Positions 7,720 through 17,288 of a stretch of DNA of 64,000 bases are shown here, in pieces. The first letter of the stretch is position 1; each line of letters begins with the position of its first letter. The stretch is taken from positions 62,001 through 126,000 of the forward strand of contig NZ_QTUB01000001.1 of the NCBI RefSeq assembly GCF_003386665.1. Direction: 5' to 3'. A program made the position numbers and the translations under genes. The DNA is from Xenorhabdus cabanillasii. Its GTDB lineage: Bacteria > Pseudomonadota > Gammaproteobacteria > Enterobacterales > Enterobacteriaceae. The notes under the pieces were generated by a model. That model made no database searches. It had not been told where the DNA came from and was given only the letters and a program-made list of their open reading frames with translations.

Positions 7720-10671
7720 CTAAAACTGGCTGGTAAGACTGAGTTTAAAGGTTCTGCCCGGTGCCGGTATCATTGAGCGCGTCAGCGGATCAAGATAATA
7801 GCGGTTGGTTAAGTTAGTACCAGTCAGCTCCATTGATATGGTAGGGGTGATCTGATAGCTAACATAAGCATCGACAGTGAATACCGGATTCCAGCGCATT
7901 GGATTGTTGGTCTGTCCTTTATAAACATCCGGCAAAGCCTCCATCAACCATTTTTCATCTTTATTTTCTGCTCCGCTGTGATAGAGCATCCGGCTGCCCA
8001 GTTCCAGTTTTTCATCAAACAGACGTCCGCCAATTTTCAGATTAGCTGAATATTTTGGCTGGATGGAAGTCCGCAGATAACCGCCCGGAAAACCGCCATC
8101 AATACATTCAGAGATACCGTAACGATTCTGGGAGTCCATTCTTGCGACTGAGTTATTGTCACATACCTTATTTTTCATATTGTAGACCAAGCCCATATCG
8201 GTAAAGAAACTGCCATTGTCATAACGTGCCTGTAATTCCAGACCGGCCAGTTTCTGTTTATCCAGTTGGGAGAATTTGTAGGTATTGTCGCGGTCGAACA
8301 CATTTTCAATGATGGTGTTGTAATAGGAGAGTTTGATATCCGCATTGCGTTCAGCATTAACTAATTGACTGAAATCATAAACGAAACCCACTTCTATGGT
8401 TTTGGCTCGTTCTGGTTTGAATTGTCCGCCAATGATATTATTTTGGACACCCGAAAAACCGACCGTATCCTCAAAAATACTGGGCATTTTTACTGCTTCG
8501 GCATAGCGAGTGTAAATGCGGAAATCATCCGTAACATAGGCTGTGGCAGAGAATGTCGGCGCCCAGGCGTGATCCTTACGTTTTGGAGCTGGTTCCCAGG
8601 GATCGGCAGCTTCAGAGCCAGATACACTATTCGCATCGACTGCCATCCCATATTCATATTTAAAGGCTTCTTTGCCACTTATTGGATCGATGATTTTCTC
8701 ATCCATATCCAGTTGACCGTTGAAGTAAGGATTTTGGTTCTTTTTGAGCTGCCCATTGCTGGAATCATATTCCCAAGTGAAATTTTCTTTAACCATCCAA
8801 CGCCCCTGCCCATGACGATCACTTTTAAATTGAATTTTTTTTACTTTATTACGTAACTCTTTTTTTTCTTTTCTATTGAGTTTGGAATAGTAATCGTCAT
8901 TCGATTTTTTCTTAAAATATTCAGATTCTTCTGTCGTTGCTGTTCGCCAATAGCTCATTTCATGCCCGATGTTCTCTCCGGGTTTTTTGTAACGCTCATC
9001 TCTTGCAGTACGCCGTTCATTGAGAAAATCATCTTTGGACCAATAGGAAACACGTTTAGCACCAGCGCTTAATGCCAGCCATGAAGCAGGGCGCCAGTCA
9101 AAGTTAAAAGCGAGATTGATTTCCTGACGCTGCCCTTTCCTTGCTGGTGACTGAAAAAAATACATATTTTGAGGATTGTATTCATCATTGGAATCCAGGT
9201 GTTCGCGCTGAAAATTTCCCATCAGGGTCAAGTCCAGATTACGGGTCAGCTCAAATTTATTAGAAATATCCACGCCCCAGCGATTATTTTGAGAATTGGT
9301 AACAGCTGTATTTATCAAGGTGCCATCAATATAGGAGGTCTTGTTGCCACGATTTTTTTCCCATTGATAATCCCTGCTAACTGGACTGCGGGGATATCCG
9401 CCCGCGGTATTGGTATTACTTGTCGTGCGGGTTGTCCACAAATTCATATCGAAATCGATATAAGGGTTTTCAGCAGGGTGCCATTTATAAGTCAGGTTAG
9501 CCGCTTGTTGGCGGACATTAGCCAGTGGCCATTGGGGGACGACGTTGTCTTCAGCAAGTACCATCGCCAGTCTTGAAGGCATAATATCGCCGAACTGCAT
9601 ACGAGTATTGCGGAAACCGAGTTGTAGCGCTTGATCATCGGTGAAATGCCAGGTGTTTTTGATTAACACAGACTGCATCTCACTGGAGGTATTGGGAACT
9701 TCATTGCCCGGGCGATAGATGCGGGCTGCAAAAGGCAGATAAGGGTCTAAACTTGTCTGTGGTTCAGTCATCAGTTTTTTATCAGCTTCTGTCACGGCTT
9801 CATCATAACGATGGGCACCACCTTTACCGGCAAAATAGTTACCCTGACGACGGTATGCATAAGCCAGCATTAAATCAAAATATTGTTGCCTTGTGCCCAC
9901 TGCGATGCGGAACGCATTATCTTTGAATCCAAACAGTTTATTGTCTTTTGACGAATGTGGCGTGATTTTTAAGGCAGGATCAGTTTCAGCATCTTTATAG
10001 GTAAAGTTGGGTATATCACGGTAATCTTGCCCCAGTGACAAAGAAGGGATACGTTCCCTGACTGAGTTACTGCTGGTTTCCAATTTGGTATTGATGCCAA
10101 ACGTTTCACCTTCCGGCACCACATCATCAATATTTAGTGTTTTGATAGCAACTGCTCCACCGATAGATCCTTTGACCTTACGATTAAGGGAGGGGCCTTT
10201 TTCGATTTCAATACTGCTGATTAAGTTCGGATCAATGTAGTTGCGGTTATTGGCACCGTTGTAACCACGCCCAACGGTAATGGCCTGTTCTGTTCCATCA
10301 ATAGTGACGGGAATACGTCCTTGCCCCTGAACACCACGGATATTGATATCTAAGGCACCACTATTGCGGGCATCACCGCTATACACACCAACGGCACCTT
10401 TGATCAAATCGGCGGGAGATGCGCCCTTGTAGCGTTCGATCTCTTTTTTACCGATATAGATATTGGAGATATCTTTGTCATAGACCGCATCATAACCGGT
10501 TTTATCTTTATCACTGTTATCTGTAACCCGAATTTTACCTAGATCAGTCTTGCCACTTGATGTTGTGACGGCAGGTTTGGATTCAGCAAACAGCGGTGGC
10601 GCTGCCAGTGAAAAGGCCAGAGATAAGGCCACTGTGATGGGAGTAAGCCGGGTTTTAATTCGATATGCCAT
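7720..10671 (-). CDS. TonB-dependent outer-membrane haem/hemophore receptor
   Basis: A TonB-dependent receptor of about 983 residues. An N-terminal signal peptide ends near LFAES. The plug domain includes the IRGVQGQGR segment and the plug-end strand IEIEKGPS. A 22-strand barrel follows, ending in the terminal strand FKLSLTSQF with final Phe. Haem-receptor-like long charged extracellular loops are visible (Lys/Asp/Glu-rich around residues 580-660). I chose ATG 10671 over an ATG 18 bases upstream because GAGGG lies at the right spacing before it. It lies in an operon with hemophilin, a Slam-like secretion porin and TonB, so haem delivered by the secreted hemophore is the likely substrate. The best alternative is a haemoglobin receptor of the HpuB/HmbR type. 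Confidence 0.88.
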   Translation of the reverse strand: MAYRIKTRLTPITVALSLAFSLAAPPLFAESKPAVTTSSGKTDLGKIRVTDNSDKDKTGYDAVYDKDISNIYIGKKEIERYKGASPADLIKGAVGVYSGDARNSGALDINIRGVQGQGRIPVTIDGTEQAITVGRGYNGANNRNYIDPNLISSIEIEKGPSLNRKVKGSIGGAVAIKTLNIDDVVPEGETFGINTKLETSSNSVRERIPSLSLGQDYRDIPNFTYKDAETDPALKITPHSSKDNKLFGFKDNAFRIAVGTRQQYFDLMLAYAYRRQGNYFAGKGGAHRYDEAVTEADKKLMTEPQTSLDPYLPFAARIYRPGNEVPNTSSEMQSVLIKNTWHFTDDQALQLGFRNTRMQFGDIMPSRLAMVLAEDNVVPQWPLANVRQQAANLTYKWHPAENPYIDFDMNLWTTRTTSNTNTAGGYPRSPVSRDYQWEKNRGNKTSYIDGTLINTAVTNSQNNRWGVDISNKFELTRNLDLTLMGNFQREHLDSNDEYNPQNMYFFQSPARKGQRQEINLAFNFDWRPASWLALSAGAKRVSYWSKDDFLNERRTARDERYKKPGENIGHEMSYWRTATTEESEYFKKKSNDDYYSKLNRKEKKELRNKVKKIQFKSDRHGQGRWMVKENFTWEYDSSNGQLKKNQNPYFNGQLDMDEKIIDPISGKEAFKYEYGMAVDANSVSGSEAADPWEPAPKRKDHAWAPTFSATAYVTDDFRIYTRYAEAVKMPSIFEDTVGFSGVQNNIIGGQFKPERAKTIEVGFVYDFSQLVNAERNADIKLSYYNTIIENVFDRDNTYKFSQLDKQKLAGLELQARYDNGSFFTDMGLVYNMKNKVCDNNSVARMDSQNRYGISECIDGGFPGGYLRTSIQPKYSANLKIGGRLFDEKLELGSRMLYHSGAENKDEKWLMEALPDVYKGQTNNPMRWNPVFTVDAYVSYQITPTISMELTGTNLTNRYYLDPLTRSMIPAPGRTFKLSLTSQF

Positions 10672-10731
10672 TGATATCCCTCGTCTCATTTATCAATTAT
10701 CATTGCGCCAATGAAAATCATCAGATTTTGC

Positions 10732-12210
10732 TTAAAAATACTTTTCCAGCCGGATCAGCACTTCGTTTTTGTTAAAGCTGTATAGCCAATCTACATTGCT
10801 ATGATTGCGTCGGTGGCGGAAAGTCACAGAGGGGGTCATGCCCAATATTTCAGCGGCAGGAACTTTGATAACGGCGGTATAAATCTGCTCCGTATCCTGA
10901 CGTCTGGCTCTAAGCATCGGGCTGTAAGCGCCAAAGCGCCGATCCCGCAGTGTAGCAAACAGTGATCCATTGATACCGGGGTAGATTTGCCCGGCAATCC
11001 CCGCACGGGCACCCCATTGTTGATAACGGTCTACGGGATACAGGTCGTTATCCCGATAAACCCAGTCACCACCGCCAAACAGGATAAATTCTTTGTTGAT
11101 GGCGTGGGATAAAGTGAGGTAAGAAGAGGTGAGTTCACCGTCTTTCCTGCGGTAATGCTGTTGATGGTGCAATTGTTTGTGTTCAAGTTCAACATTAAGG
11201 GCAGTTTGAGAAGTAATGCCCCATCTCCACTCAGTTTTGAGACCTGTGGCACGATAAAAAGTATTACCAGCACGTTGCTTATATTCAAACACAGGGCCAA
11301 AAGAGATATTGTGCTTCCTGTTTTTATAACTGTAGCCACCGATTAGCTGGAAAGTGTTTTCGTTCTCATCATGGTAATCACGGTAATTTTCACCATAAAT
11401 CAGGCCGCGGCCAAAAATACCATGGTGACCGGAAAGCTGGTATCGTCGGCTTAATGTTGCGTCATAAGATACTCCCCATGCTTTGATGGCCTTGGGGATT
11501 TGACCTCGATAGATTTGGTGATTTTTTAGATCATAGTACTGATAGAAGTGATCCTGGTCAGGAGACATATTGACGTTATCGTTATAGGCATAACCGGCAG
11601 AGAAAGAGCCGCGCCAGCTATTTCTTAAGCTTATTGCTTCCAGATAGCTATTGATATTTTTCAGCACTACTTCTGGTAGCTTTTTTGCTTGATACAATTC
11701 AGTAAACAATTCCTCTGCTTCCCGATTTTTATGATCCTCAAAATAGGCACGGGCTAATTCCAGTTTGACGCGAGGAAAATCGGGCTGTTGGTTCAGGATT
11801 TGTTGATAATGATAGGCAGCGAGATCTAAATTTCCGTCAAGGCGGGCCAGCCCACCTTGGGCAAAATTCACCAACATAACATCGTGTTCCGGCAATTTCA
11901 GGTATGCTGCCAGAAAACGCCTGACGTCTGACCATTGTTGATGGTTAACAGCGAGGAAGAGTGCCTGACCGATATCATTAATATTATTTTCGACCTGAAA
12001 AGGTTGCCCATTAATGACAATCAATGATGAGTTATTTTCAATGAAAACAGGATCTGGTGTAATCAGATTAGTTTCTTTCTCCTGTTGGTTATGCTGTGCT
12101 TCTTGCCAGATTTTACGTGAAGTATCTTCGTCATCAGCATAAATGGGTAAAGAGAAGCATAAGGCTATCAATGACGTTAATAATATTGGCGTTTTTCTAT
12201 TGTCAGACAT
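10732..12210 (-). CDS. hrpB: Slam-like outer-membrane secretion porin (DUF560, type XI secretion)
   Basis: A 492-residue protein with a signal peptide (to about PIYA, residue 25), an N-terminal periplasmic TPR-like region (about 80-190, repeated helical pairs such as AAYHYQQILNQQPDFPRVKLELARAYF) and a C-terminal barrel of the surface-lipoprotein-assembly-modulator family, closing with aromatic-ended strands (final ...RLEKYF). Slam proteins export substrates that carry a small C-terminal beta-barrel domain. Its substrate is almost surely the hemophilin encoded directly upstream. This matches HrpB, which secretes HrpC in X. nematophila (type XI secretion). An intercistronic terminator-like hairpin should lower its expression relative to the hemophore. 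Confidence 0.88.
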   Translation of the reverse strand: MSDNRKTPILLTSLIALCFSLPIYADDEDTSRKIWQEAQHNQQEKETNLITPDPVFIENNSSLIVINGQPFQVENNINDIGQALFLAVNHQQWSDVRRFLAAYLKLPEHDVMLVNFAQGGLARLDGNLDLAAYHYQQILNQQPDFPRVKLELARAYFEDHKNREAEELFTELYQAKKLPEVVLKNINSYLEAISLRNSWRGSFSAGYAYNDNVNMSPDQDHFYQYYDLKNHQIYRGQIPKAIKAWGVSYDATLSRRYQLSGHHGIFGRGLIYGENYRDYHDENENTFQLIGGYSYKNRKHNISFGPVFEYKQRAGNTFYRATGLKTEWRWGITSQTALNVELEHKQLHHQQHYRRKDGELTSSYLTLSHAINKEFILFGGGDWVYRDNDLYPVDRYQQWGARAGIAGQIYPGINGSLFATLRDRRFGAYSPMLRARRQDTEQIYTAVIKVPAAEILGMTPSVTFRHRRNHSNVDWLYSFNKNEVLIRLEKYF

Positions 12211-12244
12211 TGGGAAAACCGGATTGCAAAGTTCATGCTACTAG

Positions 12245-12290
12245 AAAAAATAAAAACAAAGAACAGTACCCAATTAGGGCTCTGTTCTTT
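12245..12290 (-). terminator. Intra-operon terminator/attenuator between hemophilin and the secretion porin
   Basis: Read leftward: AAAGAACAG, a second short stem CCC/GGG, then CTGTTCTTT, followed by GTTTTTATTTTTTC. That is a 9-bp perfect stem (12258-12266 with 12282-12290) plus a T-tract, the shape of an intrinsic terminator, 14 bases after the hemophilin stop. Partial read-through would give much hemophore and little porin/receptor. Confidence 0.8.
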
Positions 12291-12303
12291 GAAAAATTAA
12301 TAA

Positions 12304-13044
12304 TTACTGTTTAGAGCCACCGAAAGCGGTATCTTTGGAACTGTCGCCAGCAAATTTAGCATATCCAGCCAGACTGGATGCATTATCGCCAAAGAAATGA
12401 CCTTCTGTCGTCCCGGCAAGGTTGCCAATTTTAGCGTCACCCTCAAACGTAGCATCAGAATGGATATCAGCATCAATACTTATTGTCATTGCAGCATTTG
12501 ACATCGAACCACTCAGCGTTTCCGCACCGAAATCTGCTGTAAATGTACCGGACAGAGCATTATTACCGCTGTATTGGTTAATACCTGTTACTGTATAGGT
12601 CGCTGTACCATCGGTTGGAATGTTGGTAGTGATATCCTTGCCAGCGTAATAAACCGTATGGGTTTTGTCATCGGCTTTACCAGTCTGAGACCATTCACCA
12701 AAGTACACATCGGCATTAGCGACTTTGCTGAAATGGAATACCCCCATACCGCCGTGAGAACCAGGGGCACCTGCCATTGAGATATTATGAATACCATTGT
12801 TGTCAGCAGGAGCCATGTGGGTTAGGCCAGCAAATCCGATGATTTTACCACCGTAAACGGAACTGACACCAATACCCGGTTCACCACCTGCGCCACCATG
12901 TGGGCCTCTACCTGCTTCAGTAGCACCCACCTTAATATGTGGTGTTGTTTCCATCTGACTCTGACCAAATCCTACTGCTGCCTGAGCCTGCGCCATAAAT
13001 CCTAATGTTCCTAAAGCGGCAACTAATACTTTAATCTTTCTCAT
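12304..13044 (-). CDS. hrpC: Hemophilin-like secreted haem-binding protein (Slam substrate)
   Basis: A 246-residue secreted protein with a clear signal peptide cleaved after AQAQA (residue 22-23) and no lipobox Cys, so it should be released rather than anchored. The N-terminal half is Gly/His/Met-rich (HGGAGGEPGIG, THMAPADNNG, GSHGGMGVFHF), fitting the haem-ligating handle domain. The C-terminal ~120 residues form the 8-strand TbpB-like barrel recognised by Slam proteins (GTFTADFGAETLSG, then AGYAKFAGD and FGGSKQ at the end). It matches the soluble hemophilin HrpC of X. nematophila in architecture and neighbours. First gene of the operon, with GAGG nine bases before the ATG and a Fur-like site upstream. 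Role: capture haem outside the cell and pass it to the co-encoded receptor. Confidence 0.9.
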   Translation of the reverse strand: MRKIKVLVAALGTLGFMAQAQAAVGFGQSQMETTPHIKVGATEAGRGPHGGAGGEPGIGVSSVYGGKIIGFAGLTHMAPADNNGIHNISMAGAPGSHGGMGVFHFSKVANADVYFGEWSQTGKADDKTHTVYYAGKDITTNIPTDGTATYTVTGINQYSGNNALSGTFTADFGAETLSGSMSNAAMTISIDADIHSDATFEGDAKIGNLAGTTEGHFFGDNASSLAGYAKFAGDSSKDTAFGGSKQ

Positions 13045-13135
13045 TATTATCCTCGTTTGGAGTAGGGGTTCCTTTTTTACCCCATCATGAAAAACAGACT
13101 GATTTATTGCGTAAAGAAAATTACACCGTTCATGT

Positions 13136-13159
13136 GATAATGTAAATGATAGTGATTCT
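13136..13159. promoter_or_regulatory. Fur-box-like site upstream of the hemophilin operon
   Basis: Four consecutive hexamers GATAAT GTAAAT GATAGT GATTCT resemble the repeated GATAAT unit of the Fur site. It lies about 92 bp upstream of the hemophilin ATG and 279 bp from the divergent GNAT gene. Iron-repressed control of the haem operon is expected; the site is recognised by eye only. Confidence 0.6.
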
Positions 13160-13437
13160 TGTTTGTCTTTGGTTTTTTGGGGTGGATACAGGAAATTTAT
13201 TTATAACGTATTAAATTTTAATGCTTTTTGTTTTTTTGAAAAAGAGAGAAAGTAATTTGTTTTTTGTCAAAAATGTGATGTTAGTAAACTTAATCACTTA
13301 ATATTATTGTGGTATTAATGTTCTGATTTTTGTTCAGTAAAATAGTCATCTATGCCCGATGGATTGTTTTATAGTCGTTTTGATGCAACCCGAAATTTAT
13401 TTATATATTTATCAATCTAATATTTGTTTGATGTAAT

Positions 13438-14214
13438 ATGGAACTCGTTATGAATGCCGAAATCATTATTCAATCAGCGAAAGAAAGGGAAGATTTCAGG
13501 GAAGAAACAAACGATATTATCAGAGCTAATTGGCCGGAGTTTATGGATTACGATGCGGTAGCCTGGCAATATTGGGATATGTTATATGAGCCTGATTTTA
13601 ATCATTTTCAAAAGTGTGCCATCCTGAAACAAGGGCAACAAGAACGTCTGATTGGATTGTTGAATTCAATACCTTTTCCGTGGGAGCAACCTTCCTTAAA
13701 TCAACTGCCTGACGATGGGTGGGATGCGATATTACGTAATGGGGCAGAGGCTAAGGGAAAAAAGCAAGCGAATATGCTGTCAGCCCTGTCTGTTACCGTT
13801 GATCCTGAATTTCGTGGACATAATGTACCAGCTTTATTGATTAATGGTGTGAAACAAACTGCCCGTGAAGCGGGGTTGCAAGGGATGGTTGTTCCTGTCA
13901 GGCCAAGTCTGAAAAGCTGTTATCCACTGCAAGATTTTGTCGAATACTGTAACTGGAAAAATGAAAAAGGGGAGCCATTTGATCCCTGGGTGCGTACTCA
14001 TTGGCGTTTAGGAGCCAAAATCATTAAACCTGCACTCCGTTCAATGAATATTTACGGTACAGTGGAAGAGTGGCAAGAATGGACAGGAATGAAATTCCCG
14101 CAAAGCGGGGAATACATTATTCCGGGTGGATTGGTGCCATTGGTGGTGGATACGGAGAAACAGACGGCCCACTACATTGAACCCAATTTGTGGATGTTTC
14201 ATAGCATTGATTAA
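13438..14214 (+). CDS. GNAT-family acetyltransferase, substrate unknown
   Basis: A protein of 258 residues (254 from the second in-frame ATG at 13450; neither start has a strong ribosome-binding site). The acetyl-CoA-binding GNAT core is suggested by the strand [23 protein letters not shown] (about 117-138), where the R/Q-x-x-G-x-G/A loop appears as FRGHNVPA, and by the helix after it. The C-terminal ~90 residues ([18 protein letters not shown]) are rich in aromatics and outside the usual GNAT fold. It transcribes away from the haem operon and its stop overlaps the stop region of convergent fdhD by four bases. No substrate can be inferred from context. Confidence 0.65.
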   Translation: MELVMNAEIIIQSAKEREDFREETNDIIRANWPEFMDYDAVAWQYWDMLYEPDFNHFQKCAILKQGQQERLIGLLNSIPFPWEQPSLNQLPDDGWDAILRNGAEAKGKKQANMLSALSVTVDPEFRGHNVPALLINGVKQTAREAGLQGMVVPVRPSLKSCYPLQDFVEYCNWKNEKGEPFDPWVRTHWRLGAKIIKPALRSMNIYGTVEEWQEWTGMKFPQSGEYIIPGGLVPLVVDTEKQTAHYIEPNLWMFHSID

Positions 14215-15050
14215 TCTTTTAGCCGTTGAGGATGTGTATATATTGTCGCTCGTCCCGGTTTACAGAAACCTGCCAGTGTCAGGTTACATTTTTCCGCTAC
14301 CTCGATTGCAAGTGAAGTAGCGGCAGAAACTGCAAACAATATTTCCACTCCACAATTAGCGGATTTTTGCACCATTTCATAACTGGCCCGGCTGGAAACC
14401 AAAACTGCCCCTTGCTGCCAGCTTGTTTTTGATCGCATTCCCAGTAACTTATCCAACGCAACATGGCGACCAACGTCTTCGCATCCACCCAGTAAATATC
14501 CTTCTGAGTTAATCCAACCCGCAGCATGGGTACACCCCGTTATTGCGCCGATATTTTGCAGACGGGATAATTGTGAAAGCGCCTGATCCAGACAGCTTAA
14601 TGAGAAATTTTGTGTAAAGGGCAGGGGAGTGATTGGGCGAAATATTTCAGATATCTGTTCGGTGCCACAAATACCACAACCTGTTCTGCCAGCCATACTG
14701 CGACGACGCTCTTTCAATTCAGCAAAACGGCGGCTGGAGAGTTCGATATGTAATTCAATGCCGCCGTGACAACTGATGACTGAATCAATACCACGAATTT
14801 CCTGTGGAGAAATGATGATCCCTTCCGATAATGAGAAGCCGATTGCGAAATGTTCGAGATCTTTCGGGCTTGCCATCATCACAACGTGAGAAATTCCGTT
14901 GTAAACTAAGGCAATGGGGACTTCTTCTGCCACCCAATCCTGTTTGGGGCTGTTCAGATGATTTTTTTGTTGTACATAGATACGGGAAGTACCGCAAATC
15001 TTATCAATGATTACGTGGTTTCCTGACCTTGCGTTATCCATCTGCTTCAT
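14211..15050 (-). CDS. fdhD: Formate dehydrogenase accessory sulfurtransferase FdhD
   Basis: A 279-residue FdhD, normal length for the family. It transfers sulfur from IscS to the molybdenum cofactor of formate dehydrogenase; without it the enzyme is inactive. The conserved CxxC is present in [11 protein letters not shown] (near residue 150), with the family motifs [44 protein letters not shown] and [10 protein letters not shown]. The convergent GNAT gene overlaps its 3' end by four bases. No fdh structural genes are in the window. A stem-loop lies between it and the upstream PRiA4-type gene, so it probably has its own promoter. Confidence 0.95.
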   Translation of the reverse strand: MKQMDNARSGNHVIIDKICGTSRIYVQQKNHLNSPKQDWVAEEVPIALVYNGISHVVMMASPKDLEHFAIGFSLSEGIIISPQEIRGIDSVISCHGGIELHIELSSRRFAELKERRRSMAGRTGCGICGTEQISEIFRPITPLPFTQNFSLSCLDQALSQLSRLQNIGAITGCTHAAGWINSEGYLLGGCEDVGRHVALDKLLGMRSKTSWQQGAVLVSSRASYEMVQKSANCGVEILFAVSAATSLAIEVAEKCNLTLAGFCKPGRATIYTHPQRLKD

Positions 15051-15115
15051 TCTCCATCGGATTAATTTATGATGCTGTTGACTGAATATCGTCGGCTCAA
15101 TCCGGCGTTTGAGCT

Positions 15116-15161
15116 GTCAGTAAAAATACCAGAGACGATTTTTTTCTCCGGTTTTACTGAC
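15116..15161 (-). terminator. Stem-loop between the PRiA4-type gene and fdhD
   Basis: GTCAGTAAAA (15116-15125) pairs perfectly with TTTTACTGAC (15152-15161). The stem extends inward with one mismatch (ACCAGAGA / TCTCCGGT). It lies just downstream of the 15198 stop and upstream of the fdhD start, so it most likely ends the upstream leftward transcript. Confidence 0.55.
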
Positions 15162-15197
15162 ATTATTGTTTGAACAGCTCTTTATTCGAATAAAAAA

Positions 15198-17288
15198 CTA
15201 TTCGAATAGCTTTCTGAGTCTACGATTCGCTTCTTGTTTATCAAAAGGTTCAAGTGATTCACTTGGGGATAACCCGATATACTCCAGGTGCTCTGCTTCG
15301 TCTTCGGTCAATAGTTTCCTCTTTCTCAACTTGAGTAAATAATTCCATTCCCAAACACCGCCAGAATCTTCAGTCGGACATACCCCGTTACCTGCGGTAA
15401 CATTAGGCTGAAGGATATCTTTTTCAAGCACCTTCTCTACTGTTATCAGATGGAGCCAGTCATCACCAAAGTCATACTGATAGTTGAGATTATCGCCAAT
15501 ATCACGTAAGAATAAACCAATACATACTTGGTCATAATTTTCTTCCGGGATTTCTATTCCCCCAAGGTCAAAACGAAACAGGTGAGCATTTTCCCATCCC
15601 ATGGTACTTTGTATCACATCGTGCAATTCATTCAGTGTCATCTGGTTACTGATATGAACCCGACGCCAGACAGCAGGGCTTGCTTCCAGTAAGCTGATTT
15701 TGATAACCAACCCTTGCGGTGGGACTGAAGCTGAGAGGTCGTCCAGATCCATAGTAAAGAGCTGAAAACTGAGTTCAGATAAGGTATCAAATAAACCAAA
15801 TCTTTTACGGTTTATCGCCGGATCGTGGAGCGCATGAGCCAAATCCAGATATTCATTCGTTAAACGTTTCTCTTCTGGTGGTAACTTATATCTCTCGACA
15901 GCGGCGGAGTAGGTCAGACGCCCGGTAAACACATCCTTGTTTGCATAATAGTAGAGTTTCAACAAGTCTCTGGGCTTTTTCGCTTTCAATATACATTCTT
16001 CTGGTGCCAGCCAGCTCATCATGAGTGCTGATTGAACCGCGTGGCCAAGGTTGACGTAACCGAGGCGACTCTGTTCTTGCCGCTTCGGGTTTACCTCATA
16101 ACCCAATTTCTGGCTCCATTGTTCAAGATTAAACTCTTCTGGTTGAGTCCAGTCGATAGGCAATTGTGACAACCAATAAAGTGAGTAAAGGTCGAGAGGT
16201 GTATTTTTAGTTTGCTGAACGGAAAAGATCCACGGTAGCACTTGTTGCAGCCAGTCTGGAGATACAGGCGTAAATTCAACATTGGTATCGGTACTTAATT
16301 GTGCTATTAACTCACTGAGTGTTTGGTCAGGGGTGATATTCAATAAGGTTTCCCGGATACCAGATTTAAAATCCAGCATCATACTTATCTGGTATTCCTG
16401 ACCATCCAGTGTGGCTTTCATCATCATACTAGCGCAATCATTGCCATCAACCTGGGTGGCGTATAGTTCGTATATTTCTGCTGTCGTCCGTGCTTTATGG
16501 TGCGCCAGTGCGCGTTTTTTCCATCGCTTCATATAGGGTTTAATTGAAGGATGGCGGTTAAAGCGGGTACACAGGTTTATAAGTTGCAAGTAGGATAAAT
16601 TTTTCCAGGCAGAAGAAGGAGATTGATCCAGCACCTGTGCACTGGTAAGTGCTATTGGTTCCTCAAAGTATTGAGTCAGCAAAAGTAGTGCGTCAATGCC
16701 CCATGAATACTGAATTACTTCCGACAGTATATGGTGTAACGCTTCAAGGGGCGCAACAGAAAAACCATCTTCGAAAAACTCAATGAATTCGATACCGGAT
16801 TTAAGATTAAGCTCATGAATCAGTTGTTTTAATTTGGGAGGCTGTTGGGGAAAAGAAGCCACATTTGTGTTATCGGTATACTTTGTAATATCCAGCAGAT
16901 GAGCGATGTCAGTTTTGATGTGAAACTGGTATCTCTTCAAGATTGAGGAGCATAACAACACGTTCTCACTACGTAGCTCGAAGTTTTCTTTAGCATAATT
17001 TAGAATTAATTCAATGGCTTGTTCAAATTGTTGTTTGACTTCCTTAGGTGAATTGACAGAGATTAACGCGAGTTCTGAGATGGCAACTTCAAGCCAATCC
17101 TGAACGCTGTCTCCTATATCATCCATCGTTTCCTCAGGTAGAGTTAATGCCGTAGTGATCATCAAAAAGGTATTCTCTGGATTGGCAAACCACTGAACTT
17201 GCTTTGGGGTTAAATGCCGTTGCTTCTCAGGCTGGAGGGCATATTCTTCTATTGCGGAGAATAATTTTTCAGGTGTTAGTTTCATCAT
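15198..17288 (-). CDS. Large protein with C-terminal PRiA4_ORF3 domain
   Basis: About 696 residues. The last ~160 residues match the plasmid pRiA4b ORF-3 family: IKISLLEASPAVWRRVHI, LHDVIQSTMGWENAHLFRF, YDFGDDWLHLI and GVCPTEDSGG are hallmark strings. The first ~530 residues are helical and cytoplasmic with no membrane segment or known motif; most family members are far shorter. PRiA4_ORF3 proteins have no settled function, though several lie in mobile or defence contexts. No operon partner: fdhD follows after a terminator-like stem, and upstream is a 360-bp divergent intergenic region. Start placed at ATG 17288; ATG 17285 and TTG 17291 are adjacent alternatives. Confidence 0.75.
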   Translation of the reverse strand: MMKLTPEKLFSAIEEYALQPEKQRHLTPKQVQWFANPENTFLMITTALTLPEETMDDIGDSVQDWLEVAISELALISVNSPKEVKQQFEQAIELILNYAKENFELRSENVLLCSSILKRYQFHIKTDIAHLLDITKYTDNTNVASFPQQPPKLKQLIHELNLKSGIEFIEFFEDGFSVAPLEALHHILSEVIQYSWGIDALLLLTQYFEEPIALTSAQVLDQSPSSAWKNLSYLQLINLCTRFNRHPSIKPYMKRWKKRALAHHKARTTAEIYELYATQVDGNDCASMMMKATLDGQEYQISMMLDFKSGIRETLLNITPDQTLSELIAQLSTDTNVEFTPVSPDWLQQVLPWIFSVQQTKNTPLDLYSLYWLSQLPIDWTQPEEFNLEQWSQKLGYEVNPKRQEQSRLGYVNLGHAVQSALMMSWLAPEECILKAKKPRDLLKLYYYANKDVFTGRLTYSAAVERYKLPPEEKRLTNEYLDLAHALHDPAINRKRFGLFDTLSELSFQLFTMDLDDLSASVPPQGLVIKISLLEASPAVWRRVHISNQMTLNELHDVIQSTMGWENAHLFRFDLGGIEIPEENYDQVCIGLFLRDIGDNLNYQYDFGDDWLHLITVEKVLEKDILQPNVTAGNGVCPTEDSGGVWEWNYLLKLRKRKLLTEDEAEHLEYIGLSPSESLEPFDKQEANRRLRKLFE

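Noticed and set aside
8365..8856. 163-codon plus-strand frame over the haem receptor
   Set aside because: Shadow of the receptor gene; low-complexity hydrophobic translation with no motif.
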